Shown here: piece after piece, positions 7,746-15,895 of the stretch
Layout of the letters: every line of letters starts with the position of its first letter
How positions within the stretch are numbered: the stretch's first letter is position 1
Source: Micromonospora cabrerizensis
GTDB lineage: Bacteria > Actinomycetota > Actinomycetes > Mycobacteriales > Micromonosporaceae
Direction of reading: 5' to 3'
NCBI RefSeq assembly: GCF_022230955.1
Contig: NZ_JAKKFI010000101.1
Coordinates: 1-64,000 of the forward strand
Length of the DNA: 64,000 nucleotides
The notes under the pieces: generated by a model
The model's database searches: none
The model's input: the letters and a program-made list of their open reading frames with translations, nothing else
What the model was told of the DNA's origin: nothing
Position numbers and translations under genes: made by a program

Positions 7746-9281
7746 TCACCCGATTGGCTGGCCGGTCACCGCGCTGATCAACACCGTGGAAAGGCCACCG
7801 CCCACCACCGCGGCGGCGAGTGCGATGGTCGCCGAGCGCCACGTCGTACCCACCCGACGCAGCAGCGCCGCCACCACCAGACTGCTCACCAGCGCCAGAC
7901 CGAAGCGCGGCGAGCCGGCGAGCAACGACTCCAACGCGCGCGACCGGGCCGACTCGCAGCCACCGCCGCTGATGTCCGTCACACAACCAGCAGGCGCCTG
8001 GCTGTCCAACGTCAACAGCCAAACGAAGATCAGCATCGCCGGCACCAGGTAACAGGCCGCCGTGTACAGCAACGGCCGGAAGGGCCCGCCCGGATCCGGG
8101 TCGAGCAGGTCGTCCTCCAGGCGCCGCGAGAAGGCACCGCTGGCCGCCGACTCGACCCGCTGACGCACCGACGCCGCCCCAACCGCAGGCCGGTCCGCCC
8201 GACGCCGTGGCGCCCCACCACGCGGCACAGGCGCACTGCGCGGTCGCGGAGCGGTGTAACCCACCACCGGCGACCTGGGCGCCGTCGTTGCCGGATCCAT
8301 CCACCGGGGGTCGTCGTCGGCCAGCCGGGTGCCGGGCCAGAACCCCTCGTCCCGTGCCGGCCAACCCTCCGCGGCCACCGACCGGTCCGAGCGCGGCGCC
8401 AGCGTACGGTCCCACTGGTCGTCCTCGATCGCGGACCGCTCCCACTGGCCGGTGCGGTCGGACCGCTCCCAGCCACCGACGCTCTCCACCGCCGACCACT
8501 GCCCGCTCAAATCAGTGCCGTCCGCCCCGGCAGCCGGCGGCCACGCATGCACACCGGAGGCATCCCAGGGATCCACCGCGGGCGGGTACGACGGCTCGGG
8601 CTCAGCCACCCGGTCGGACCCGCGCACCCACGGGTCGGCCGCCGGACGGGACCAGGACTCCTCCGCCGCACGACGGCTACGCCGGGTGGGGCGGCTCACG
8701 TCCGGTTCGGGCGCGGGCTCGCTCGGGCCGGACTCCAGATCCCCGCCCGACCAGATCACCTGAGGACGGCCAGCGGGGGCACGGCGAGGGCGACGGTCCT
8801 GGACCGCACCGGAAACCGGCTCGTCCTCCCCGGCGTCGGCCCTTCGACGGCCCGAGTATCCCTGGTCCTGCGGACGGTCGAGCGTCCACTCCCGAGTGTG
8901 GTCCGAGTCGGGCCCGGCACCGATCGCCGCCTGGTCGCGCCAACCCAGCTCGCTGGTGCGCCGCCCTCGGCCGCTCGACGCCTCCGCAGAACGTCGGCCA
9001 GCACCGGAGGTGGGCAGCTCGCCTTCGTCCTCGTCCGGTGCGGCGTGACGCCCGCCGCCGTCAGCGTGTCGGACACCCGATTCCAACGCCCACCGGGGCA
9101 GATAGGCGTCGACGGGCTCGTCCTGGCCCCGGTCGATTGCACGCCGCCGACTGGAGGTGCGGTATCGCCCGTCCTCGTCGTACGGGTCGACCGGAACGGA
9201 CGCCGCGCGTTCACCCCACGAGGCGGTCGGCTGGCGCTCGCGCGGGCTGCCATCCCCGCGTCCCCAGTCCCGGTAACTCAC
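7746..9281 (-). CDS. Hypothetical protein: long disordered charged region plus C-terminal membrane segments
   Basis: 511 residues. About the first 385 are polar, rich in Arg, Asp, Ser, Trp and Pro, with no recognisable domain. The last 125 hold about three membrane spans (LYTAACYLVPAMLIFVWLL; FGLALVSSLVVAALL; ATIALAAAVVGGGLSTVLI) and two cysteines (CVTDISGGGC) in the loop after the first span. It starts with GTG at 9281, 6 bases after CACACT, probably leaderless. Such proteins are common next to dnaB in this family, but the role is unknown. A coding assignment on the opposite strand (7584-9548) was rejected because it lacks membrane or domain features. Confidence 0.75.
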   Translation of the reverse strand: MSYRDWGRGDGSPRERQPTASWGERAASVPVDPYDEDGRYRTSSRRRAIDRGQDEPVDAYLPRWALESGVRHADGGGRHAAPDEDEGELPTSGAGRRSAEASSGRGRRTSELGWRDQAAIGAGPDSDHTREWTLDRPQDQGYSGRRRADAGEDEPVSGAVQDRRPRRAPAGRPQVIWSGGDLESGPSEPAPEPDVSRPTRRSRRAAEESWSRPAADPWVRGSDRVAEPEPSYPPAVDPWDASGVHAWPPAAGADGTDLSGQWSAVESVGGWERSDRTGQWERSAIEDDQWDRTLAPRSDRSVAAEGWPARDEGFWPGTRLADDDPRWMDPATTAPRSPVVGYTAPRPRSAPVPRGGAPRRRADRPAVGAASVRQRVESAASGAFSRRLEDDLLDPDPGGPFRPLLYTAACYLVPAMLIFVWLLTLDSQAPAGCVTDISGGGCESARSRALESLLAGSPRFGLALVSSLVVAALLRRVGTTWRSATIALAAAVVGGGLSTVLISAVTGQPIG

Positions 9282-9678
9282 GGCCGGAGTGTGACCCTTC
9301 TGAACCGAAAGCGGAATCCGCTGTCCAGGTGTAGCCGTTCGCTGGAGATAGTACGGGACGATCGTGTCACAGGGCCGACCGAAATATCTTCCTCCACAGG
9401 CTGGGGAGCACGTTTTAGCAGGTCAACGCGTTATGACGAAGAATTCCCCAACAGTTATCCACAGGCTGTGCACACGCCGCGCACATGCTGTCCACCGACA
9501 TCCACAGGTTGTCCCAAGGCTCGTCCACCGGCGTTGTTGAGTCTCTGACCTCGGGGTCCGTATGGTTGGCCCTCGACCGCCGGCGCGATGGCCCCCGATC
9601 GACCGGCCCGGTCGGACGGAAGTGTCGTACCCCAGCGGTAGAGCTGGGACTGGATCCGGCGCAGTGGAGGGGGGACCC
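9282..9678. other. Intergenic region upstream of dnaB
   Basis: Nearly 400 bases between the divergent membrane protein and dnaB. It holds the DnaA-box cluster listed separately (9455-9529), a less GC-rich patch at 9370-9460, and the GGAGGGGGG ribosome binding site just before the dnaB GTG. I see no gene here; an upstream in-frame ATG at 9562 gives an N-terminus unlike DnaB. Confidence 0.5.
9455..9529 (+). promoter_or_regulatory. Cluster of DnaA-box-like sites upstream of dnaB
   Basis: TTATCCACA at 9455-9463 is an exact DnaA box. It is followed by CTGTCCACC (9488-9496), ACATCCACA (9498-9506), TTGTCCCAA (9509-9517) and TCGTCCACC (9521-9529), all one to three changes from the actinobacterial consensus TTGTCCACA and all in one orientation. 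This may be DnaA control of the helicase gene or a DnaA titration site. It is not taken as oriC because dnaA and dnaN are absent. Confidence 0.5.
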
Positions 9679-12501
9679 GTGTCGGTCACCGACGACATGC
9701 GGGCAGAGTCACGCTCCGGCGGAGGCCAGCCACCCGCGCAGCGGGACGGCCAGTTCGACAAGACCCCGCCCCAGGACGTCGCCGCCGAGCAGTGCGTCCT
9801 CGGCGGCATGCTGCTCTCCAAGGACGCCATCGCCGACGTCGTCGAGATCCTCAAGACCAACGACTTCTACCGGCCGGTGCACGCCACCATCTTCGACATC
9901 ATCCTGGACATCTACGGCCGAGGTGAGCCAGCCGACTCGATCACCGTCGCCGCGGCGCTCGCCGACTCCGGTGATCTCGTCCGCGTCGGTGGCGCGCCCT
10001 ACCTGCACACCCTCATCGCCAGCGTGCCCACCGCCGCGAACGCGGCCTACTACGCGCGGATCGTCAGCGAAAGGGCGGTGCTGCGTCGCCTGGTCGAGGC
10101 CGGCACCAAGATCGTGCAGTTGGGGTACGGCACCGCCAGCGGCGGCAGCCGGGACGTGGACGACGTCGTGGACCTTGCCCAGCAGGCCGTCTACGACGTC
10201 ACCGAACGCCGGGTCAGCGAGGACTTCGCGATCCTGGCCGACATGTTGCAGCCCACGCTGGACGAGATCGAGGCGGTGGGGGCGACCGGCGGCATGATGA
10301 CCGGCGTTCCGACCGGCTTCAGCGACCTGGATCGGCTGCTCAACGGCCTGCACGCCGGTCAATTGATCATCGTGGCCGGCAGGCCTGGTCTGGGCAAGGC
10401 GCTCGCGCTCGACACCCCGCTGCCGACCCCGGGCGGCTGGACCACGATGGGCGAGGTCAAGGCGGGCGATCAACTTCTGGCGGCAGACGGCAGACCAACC
10501 ACGGTCACACACGCCTTCGACGTCATGCACAACCGCCCCTGCTACGAGGTGGAGTTCTCCGACGGCACGGTCATCGTGGCCGACGCGGAGCACCTGTGGA
10601 AGACCACCAGCCGGGCTGGTCGGCGGCAGGAGCCGGCGCGGCGAAGGCGACACTGGCCCGAGTCGTCACTCGCCAACGTACGTGCGGCACACGAGCGGCT
10701 GAGCTCCCAACGGAATCAGCCGATCACGCTCTTCGACACGATTGAGCAGGTGGGGCCGGAGTTCCGGCATGTCCTGCACACCGTCGCCCACGAGGTCGGG
10801 TCGGTTGGCCGGATCAGCCGTCCCGTCGTCCGCAACGGCAAGCCGCGGAACTGGACCGCGCCCGGCTATCCGGCCGGTCCGCTTCTGAGCGCGCTCCTTG
10901 AACGAGCCGAGCGGGAGGTCAACGCCGGCAGCCGGGCCGACCACGACGGCGTCGTCACCACTGCCGAGATCGCGGCCACGCTGCGTACCGACACCGCCCA
11001 GCGGCGGCTCAACCATGCCGTACGGAACTGCGCTCCCATCCAACTCCCGGACCGTGAGCTGCTGGTACCGCCCTACACCTTGGGGGCGTGGCTCGGTGAC
11101 GGGCACAGCGACGCCAGCCGCTTCACCACCGCCGATCCGGAGATGGTCACGCACGTCGAGGCGGACGGCTTCGTCGTGCGGCCCAGCGGGCCGATGCTCT
11201 ACACCATTCTGCTGCAGCCCACGTCCGCTGCTCCGCGGAACGGTTTCTGCGCGGACTGTGGCGCTTCCACCAGGGCGTTGCGTGAGAATCCAGCGACCAG
11301 GAAGTGTGTCGACTGCCGGCACCGGAACGGTTCCTTCCTCGGACTGTTGCGTCAGGTCGGGGTGGCGGGAAACAAGCACATCCCGGGCGCATATCTGCGC
11401 GCCTCGGAGGCTCAGCGCAGGGCGCTGCTCGCTGGGCTGATGGACACCGATGGGACCGTCGCCCCGTCCGGCAACCTCCAGTACACGTCGACCTCGAAGC
11501 GGCTGGCCGATGACGTACGCGAACTCGTCGTCAGCCTCGGCTACCGCTGCACGGTCAACGCGAAGCCGGTGCGCGGCCGCACCAGCGAGTCGTCGATCGC
11601 GTACACCTTGAACTTCTCCACGCCGGACGTGATCTTCCGGCTCGGGCGCAAGCAGGATGCACACGCCGCACGCCGCCGCACCACGTCCGACGTGCGAACG
11701 ACCTCGCGGTTCATCGTCGACGTCCGGCCGGTCCCCAGCGTTCCGGTGCGGTGTGTGACGGTCGACAACGACGAACATCTGTACCTGGCCAGCCGGGCGA
11801 TGATCCCTACCCACAACAGCACCGCCAGCATGGACTTTGCCCGAAATGCTGCGATTCGCGCCAACCAGGCTGCCGCGATCTTCTCGCTGGAAATGAGCAA
11901 GGTCGAGATCGTCATGCGACTGCTCTCCGCCGAGGCGCGGGTGCCGCTGCACGTGTTGCGCAGCGGGCAGCTCTCCGACGACGACTGGACCAAGCTGGCC
12001 CGGTGCATGGGCGAGATCAGCGAGGCGCCGCTCTTCGTCGACGACACGCCGAGCATGAACCTGATGGAGATCCGGGCCAAGGCTCGACGGCTCAAGCAGC
12101 GGCACGACCTCAAGATGATCGTGGTCGACTATCTCCAGCTGATGACGTCGCCCAAGCGCACCGAGAGCCGCCAGCAGGAGGTCGCCGACCTGTCCCGTGG
12201 CCTCAAGCTGTTGGCCAAGGAGGTCGAGTGCCCGGTCATCGCGGTCAGTCAGCTGAACCGTGGTCCCGAGCAGCGCACGGACAAGCGACCCCAGTTGTCC
12301 GATCTGCGGGAAAGTGGATCAATTGAGCAGGATGCCGACGTTGTCATCCTGCTGCACCGTGACGACTACTACGACAAGGAGTCGCCGCGGGCCGGCGAGG
12401 CGGATTTCATAATTGCCAAGCATCGAAATGGACCAACCGACACCGTGACGGTGGCAGCGCAACTGCACCTGTCCCGCTTCGTGGACATGGCCATCGGCTG
12501 A
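9679..12501 (+). CDS. dnaB: Replicative DNA helicase DnaB, precursor with an intein
   Basis: 940-residue precursor; removing the 473-residue intein leaves 467 residues, normal for DnaB. The N-extein (residues 1-240) has the N-terminal collar domain (AAEQCVLGGMLLS) and TGFSDLDRLLNGLHAGQLIIVAGRPGLGK. The C-extein (714-940) continues STASMDFARNAA and includes VVDYLQLM, the Walker B region, and SQLNRGPE...DLRESGSIEQDAD. The intein splits Walker A between Lys and Ser, so no ATPase can form without splicing. The GTG at 9679 follows GGAGGGGGG; the ATG at 9562 is rejected. DnaB unwinds the replication fork as a hexamer. Confidence 0.96.
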   Translation: MSVTDDMRAESRSGGGQPPAQRDGQFDKTPPQDVAAEQCVLGGMLLSKDAIADVVEILKTNDFYRPVHATIFDIILDIYGRGEPADSITVAAALADSGDLVRVGGAPYLHTLIASVPTAANAAYYARIVSERAVLRRLVEAGTKIVQLGYGTASGGSRDVDDVVDLAQQAVYDVTERRVSEDFAILADMLQPTLDEIEAVGATGGMMTGVPTGFSDLDRLLNGLHAGQLIIVAGRPGLGKALALDTPLPTPGGWTTMGEVKAGDQLLAADGRPTTVTHAFDVMHNRPCYEVEFSDGTVIVADAEHLWKTTSRAGRRQEPARRRRHWPESSLANVRAAHERLSSQRNQPITLFDTIEQVGPEFRHVLHTVAHEVGSVGRISRPVVRNGKPRNWTAPGYPAGPLLSALLERAEREVNAGSRADHDGVVTTAEIAATLRTDTAQRRLNHAVRNCAPIQLPDRELLVPPYTLGAWLGDGHSDASRFTTADPEMVTHVEADGFVVRPSGPMLYTILLQPTSAAPRNGFCADCGASTRALRENPATRKCVDCRHRNGSFLGLLRQVGVAGNKHIPGAYLRASEAQRRALLAGLMDTDGTVAPSGNLQYTSTSKRLADDVRELVVSLGYRCTVNAKPVRGRTSESSIAYTLNFSTPDVIFRLGRKQDAHAARRRTTSDVRTTSRFIVDVRPVPSVPVRCVTVDNDEHLYLASRAMIPTHNSTASMDFARNAAIRANQAAAIFSLEMSKVEIVMRLLSAEARVPLHVLRSGQLSDDDWTKLARCMGEISEAPLFVDDTPSMNLMEIRAKARRLKQRHDLKMIVVDYLQLMTSPKRTESRQQEVADLSRGLKLLAKEVECPVIAVSQLNRGPEQRTDKRPQLSDLRESGSIEQDADVVILLHRDDYYDKESPRAGEADFIIAKHRNGPTDTVTVAAQLHLSRFVDMAIG
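10399..11817 (+). mobile_element. DnaB intein, probable class 3 (W-C-T), with LAGLIDADG homing endonuclease
   Basis: 473 residues inserted after GRPGLGK and ending MIPTHN before extein Ser. The first residue is Ala, not Cys or Ser, so the classical first step is impossible. Instead there is Trp after HL in the block B segment ADAEHLWKT, Cys in the block F segment VRCVTVDNDEHLYL and Thr before the terminal His-Asn, the W-C-T triad of class 3 inteins in which the block F Cys starts splicing. Two LAGLIDADG-type motifs (LGAWLGDGHSD and LLAGLMDTDGT) and a four-cysteine CADC...CVDC knuckle between them indicate an apparently intact homing endonuclease. Confidence 0.9.
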
Positions 12502-12527
12502 CCGGTGCGACAACCAGCCGTCAGCCG
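12495..12527. terminator. Short hairpin spanning the dnaB and downstream gene stop codons
   Basis: CGGCTGAC (12495-12502) pairs with GTCAGCCG (12520-12527), with CGG/CCG continuing inside. It covers the stop codons of two convergent genes and probably serves both directions. Confidence 0.5.
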
Positions 12528-13198
12528 AGCAGCGGGAACCAGCCCGCCGACTCGCCCAACTCCAGCCGGTCCCGCTCGGTGAGCGGCACGCGCCCGGTGG
12601 CCTTCAGCAGGAAGTCGTGGTCGTCCCAGGCGGTGGGGCGGACGGTGTCGTCACTGAGCAGACCGTCCATGGTCGCCACCGCGACTCGTACCGCCAGTGG
12701 GCCGGGCGGCGGCGCGGTGGGCAGGTCCACGGTCAGGTCCAGGTGATGCACGACGGCCTCGGTGGTCAGGGTCGCGAGGAAGTCCGGTACGCGCAGCACG
12801 TGCCCCTGCGTGGTCACGTACCCCTCGGGGTCGGCTGACGCTGCGGCGCGGACCGCCGCCGGGGCGGTCTCCCGCCAGAGGCGGACGATTCCGGTCGGGC
12901 GGTCGAAGGCGGCGGCCGATCGGCGGACCCACCAGGCATGCCTGGCGGCGTTCTCGTCATCGCCGGGAAAGTCGCGCCAGTAGCTCACGTCGTCGGTGTC
13001 GGCGGGGCCGTCGACGGGGCTGGCCAGTGCGACCAGTGCCCGCTGGGCGTCGCCGAGCACGTGCAGCAGCAGGTCGGCGACGAGCCAGCCCTGGCAGCGG
13101 GTGGTTCGTTGCAGGCCGGCGTCGTCCAGGTCGTCGACAGTCGTGGTGATCCCGTCGTACGCCTGGGCCAGCGCCTCGTCGGGTCGGATCACGGTCAT
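12521..13198 (-). CDS. Maleylpyruvate isomerase-family (MDMPI/DinB-like) mycothiol-dependent protein
   Basis: 225 residues. The N-terminal helical bundle contains TTRCQGWLVADLLLHVLGD, with the first likely metal-ligand His, and TTEAVVHHLDLTVDLP, matching the later acid/histidine pattern of the TIGR03083 family. These enzymes use mycothiol or another thiol and a divalent metal in isomerisation or transfer reactions; the substrate here is unknown. The C-terminal 80 residues form the smaller domain common in actinobacteria. The start at 13198 is 7 bases after GAGGCT, a slightly degenerate leaderless pattern. Confidence 0.75.
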   Translation of the reverse strand: MTVIRPDEALAQAYDGITTTVDDLDDAGLQRTTRCQGWLVADLLLHVLGDAQRALVALASPVDGPADTDDVSYWRDFPGDDENAARHAWWVRRSAAAFDRPTGIVRLWRETAPAAVRAAASADPEGYVTTQGHVLRVPDFLATLTTEAVVHHLDLTVDLPTAPPPGPLAVRVAVATMDGLLSDDTVRPTAWDDHDFLLKATGRVPLTERDRLELGESAGWFPLLG

Positions 13199-13303
13199 GC
13201 GAATCAGCCTCGCACGGGCCATCGCGCCCGCCAACCATCAACGGGGCGGGCGATGTGCCCGGGCCGACGCATCGATCGACCCGGGCGGAACGTCGGCTCC
13301 GGC

Positions 13304-13690
13304 TCAGCCGAACATGTCGTCGAGGAAGCCCTTGCGCTTCTTCTGCCGGTAGTGCCCGTGGTAGCCGTGGTGCTGTTGCTGCTGCTGGTGGCCGTACGCC
13401 GGCTGCGGCGGATAGCCGTGGGCGGGCGGGGGCGGCGGCGGGACGGCACCGTAACCGGGCTGGTGCGGGGGCGGCGGCGGGGGCGGGTAGCCGGCCGGCT
13501 GGTGGGCGGGCTGCGGTGGCGCGCCGCCGCCCTGTTGGCGGCTCCAGTTGGCCTCCGCCTCGAACAGCTTCTCCAGCTCGCCGCGGTCCAGGAAGATGCC
13601 GCGGCACTCCCCGCACTGGTCGATGTTGACGCCGCTGCGCTCGTACTGGCGCATTTCTCCGTGACACTTGGGGCAGGTGAGACTACTCAT
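13304..13690 (-). CDS. Zinc-ribbon (zf-TFIIB) protein with a Pro/His/Gln-rich tail
   Basis: 128 residues. Residues 5-45 form a TFIIB-type zinc ribbon: CPKCHGEM, then CGECRGIFLDRGELEKL. After residue 60 the chain is a low-complexity Pro-Pro, His and Gln tail ending in the basic KKRKGFLDDMFG. Function unknown; similar small zinc proteins are common in actinobacteria. The ATG at 13690 is preceded by TACCGT at 6 bases; an earlier in-frame ATG at 13783 adds a non-conserved stretch and is rejected. Confidence 0.8.
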   Translation of the reverse strand: MSSLTCPKCHGEMRQYERSGVNIDQCGECRGIFLDRGELEKLFEAEANWSRQQGGGAPPQPAHQPAGYPPPPPPPHQPGYGAVPPPPPPAHGYPPQPAYGHQQQQQHHGYHGHYRQKKRKGFLDDMFG

Positions 13691-13696
13691 CGCCCG

Positions 13697-13702
13697 ACGG
13701 TA
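13697..13702 (-). promoter_or_regulatory. -10 box TACCGT of leaderless zinc-ribbon gene
   Basis: TACCGT on the minus strand lies 6 bases before the ATG at 13690, with no ribosome binding site. Confidence 0.5.
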
Positions 13703-13712
13703 CCTGCTGGAC

Positions 13713-14345
13713 CTATGCAGTTGCTGTGAGCGCCTCGGTGACTTCCTCGTCGGACACCTCGTGGAAGTCGTCGTAGTAGACACTCACCGCGCCGAAGTCT
13801 GCGGGGCGTTGGGCACAGATGACCTGGTCCGCCTCGGCGGCGAGAAGTTCGTAGGCTTCCTGCGCGCCGACCGGCACCGCGACCACGACGCGGTGTGCCC
13901 CCAGTTGGCGGACGACCTCCACGGCGGCGCGGGCGGTCGCGCCGGTGGCGAGGCCGTCGTCGACGATCACCGCTGTACGCCCGGTGAGGTCCAGTTGGGC
14001 TCGACCGCCCCGGTAGAGGCGTTCGCGGCGTTCCAGTTCGGCCTGTTCCCGTCGGGTGACCTCGGCGATGTCGTCGCTGCTGAGTCGGCTGGCCACCGCG
14101 TCGTTGAGCACCTGGACACCGCCCGGCCCGAGTGCGCCGAAGGCGACCTCCCGGGCCCACGGCATGCCGAGCTTGCGGACGACCAGCACGTCCAGTGGTG
14201 CGCCGAGGCGTTCGGCGACGACCCGGGCGACCGGCACGCCACCCCGGACGAGGCCGAGGACGACGACGTCGGGTTCGCCGATCAGTGCGGTGAGCCGGTC
14301 GGAGAGCACCCGGCCGGCGTCGGCCCGGTCGCGGTACGTCGTCAT
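13713..14345 (-). CDS. Phosphoribosyltransferase-family protein
   Basis: 210 residues with the type I PRTase fold. The PRPP-binding loop is VIVDDGLATGATARAA (about residues 119-134), and an early LVRGGVPVA matches the pyrophosphate loop. This subfamily, often found beside stress or dienelactone-hydrolase-like proteins, has no assigned base substrate. The start ATG at 14345 follows TAGACC by 7 bases. The reading frame remains open far upstream across the next gene, but that part encodes no domain. Confidence 0.85.
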   Translation of the reverse strand: MTTYRDRADAGRVLSDRLTALIGEPDVVVLGLVRGGVPVARVVAERLGAPLDVLVVRKLGMPWAREVAFGALGPGGVQVLNDAVASRLSSDDIAEVTRREQAELERRERLYRGGRAQLDLTGRTAVIVDDGLATGATARAAVEVVRQLGAHRVVVAVPVGAQEAYELLAAEADQVICAQRPADFGAVSVYYDDFHEVSDEEVTEALTATA

Positions 14346-14386
14346 GTCTTCAGGTCTACGCCCTGATCCGCCGTCCCGCTCGGCAG

Positions 14387-15724
14387 TTACGCGGAAGTGG
14401 TCCGACCGGACAGGTGGTCGGGGACCGGGGTGGACGGCGTGTCGACCGGGCGGTGCAGGGCAGGTGCCCAGGTGAGCAGGGTGAGCGGGTACAGCAGGTA
14501 GCCGAAGCGGGTCGAGGGCATCAGGGCGATGGCGACGAGTAGCCCGTACCCACAGATGAGCGCGGTGGCGACGGCGGTGCGGGGCGGGCGGCGGGCGAGT
14601 CGGACGGCGATGGCCACTCCGGCCGCGACCAGCAGTGCGGCGGCGATCAGCCGGCCGGCGGGCAGTGCGGTGGCGATCAGGTATCCGGGGAACGGGGACT
14701 GCGCGGGGCTGGTGACCAGGCCGTGGCCGAGGGGGAAGCGCAGCACGTTCTCCGTCAGCGCGTCCCGGTCGACCAGCATGGCGGGCAGGAGGGCGGCGAT
14801 GGGCAGGCCGATCGCGCCGGCGGCGACGCGCGTGCCGGCGCGCCGGGTCAGCCCCCAGACGATCAGGACCAGGGCGACCGGCCAGGCGAACAGTTTCAGC
14901 GCGCCGGCCAGCCCGACCGCGAGGCCGGCCCGGCCGGGTCGATCGGCGGCGGCGAGCGCGAGGGCCAGCAGGCAGAGCGCGAGTACGGGCAGGTCGTCGC
15001 CGCCGGTGGCGAGGGTGAGGGCGCAGATCGGCAGTACGGTGGCGGCCTGCACGCCGCGCAGCAACGCGGCGTCCCGTCGGTGGCCGGTGTCGACCTGGTC
15101 GGTGGTGGTCGGTGTTCTGCGCAGGGCGGCCACGGCCAGGGTGAGCGCGAGTGCGGTGCCCAGCGCGAACCAGACCCGGGAGTCGGTCCACCAGGTGTCG
15201 GCCAGGGCTCTGGGCAGGCCGAACATGGCCATGCCGGGCTGGTACGGGGTGTAGCCCATCAGTTGCTCGCCGGGTGGCAGGGCGGCTATCGCGTCGGGCC
15301 CGAGGTATGGCGTGCCGTGTTCCAGGAGGCGGGTGCCGGCCTGCTCCACGACCAGCACCTCCTCCTGGGCCCGGTCGGTGCGTCCGCCGGCCCGGTCGAT
15401 GCTCTGCCAGAGCAGGGGCAGCAGTGCGGTGCCCATCCAGGCGAGACCGGTGACCGCCCAGCGGGCTGGCAGCCCGACCAGGCGCGAGGTCGGGGAGCGC
15501 CGACGCAGCAGGAGTTGGGTGAGCGCGACCAGCGTGGCGACCAGGTACCCGACGGCGGCGACCGCGCCCCATGCCCGGTGTGGCAGCAGGGTCGACGTGA
15601 CCGCGGTGATCGCGGCGAAGATGGCTGAGGCGGCATAGAGGCCGAGGTCGAGGGCGAGTCCGCCGGCGGCGGTGTCGAGCGTCCGCCAGTGCCAGCGGCG
15701 GGCGGTCGGGTCGTCGGCGATCAC
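14387..15724 (-). CDS. GT87/DUF2029-type membrane glycosyltransferase
   Basis: 445 residues with about ten membrane spans. GYTPYQPGMAMFGLP in the first large loop, DLPVLALCLLAL and GLAGALKLFAWPVALVL fit the DUF2029 pattern seen in the protein at 309-1814, so this is probably another lipid-sugar-dependent mannosyl- or glycosyltransferase. It starts with GTG at 15724, 6 bases after CAGACT (TANNNT with T to C), with no ribosome binding site. It ends 41 bases before the phosphoribosyltransferase start and could be co-transcribed with it. Confidence 0.75.
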   Translation of the reverse strand: MIADDPTARRWHWRTLDTAAGGLALDLGLYAASAIFAAITAVTSTLLPHRAWGAVAAVGYLVATLVALTQLLLRRRSPTSRLVGLPARWAVTGLAWMGTALLPLLWQSIDRAGGRTDRAQEEVLVVEQAGTRLLEHGTPYLGPDAIAALPPGEQLMGYTPYQPGMAMFGLPRALADTWWTDSRVWFALGTALALTLAVAALRRTPTTTDQVDTGHRRDAALLRGVQAATVLPICALTLATGGDDLPVLALCLLALALAAADRPGRAGLAVGLAGALKLFAWPVALVLIVWGLTRRAGTRVAAGAIGLPIAALLPAMLVDRDALTENVLRFPLGHGLVTSPAQSPFPGYLIATALPAGRLIAAALLVAAGVAIAVRLARRPPRTAVATALICGYGLLVAIALMPSTRFGYLLYPLTLLTWAPALHRPVDTPSTPVPDHLSGRTTSA

Positions 15725-15760
15725 GGCGCCAGTCTGGCAGACCGGCCTGCGTCGGTAGCC

Positions 15761-15895
15761 GGCCGATGCTGGCTCAGGCGGGTAGGTGCGAGAGACGGTC
15801 GGGGCGGCCGATGCTGGCTCAGGCGGGTAGGTGCGGGAGACGGTCGGGGCGGCCGATGCTGGCTCAGGCGGGTAGGTGCGGGAGGCGGTCGGGGC
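15761..15895. repeat. Three tandem copies of a 45-base unit at the 3' end of the GGDEF-EAL gene
   Basis: Three near-identical 45-base units start at 15761, 15806 and 15851. The copy nearest the gene encodes its last residues (RPDRLPHLPA) and stop codon; the other two lie downstream. As 45 is a multiple of three, each repeats the same tail in the same frame with its own stop. This looks like slippage duplication of the gene end. Confidence 0.85.

Noticed and set aside
9455..9529. Possible chromosomal origin
   Set aside because: DnaA boxes are present, but dnaA, dnaN and a long AT-rich unwinding region are absent, and the boxes lie upstream of dnaB.
7584..9548. A 654-residue plus-strand reading frame
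   Set aside because: Arg/Pro-rich with no domain; it is the shadow of the minus-strand membrane protein gene, whose product has clear membrane spans.
9679..12501. dnaB as a disrupted pseudogene
   Set aside because: The interruption is in frame, ends in His-Asn before Ser and has intein motifs, so it is a splicing insertion.
15761..15895. CRISPR-like repeats
   Set aside because: The 45-base units are directly adjacent with no spacers and no cas genes; they duplicate a gene end.
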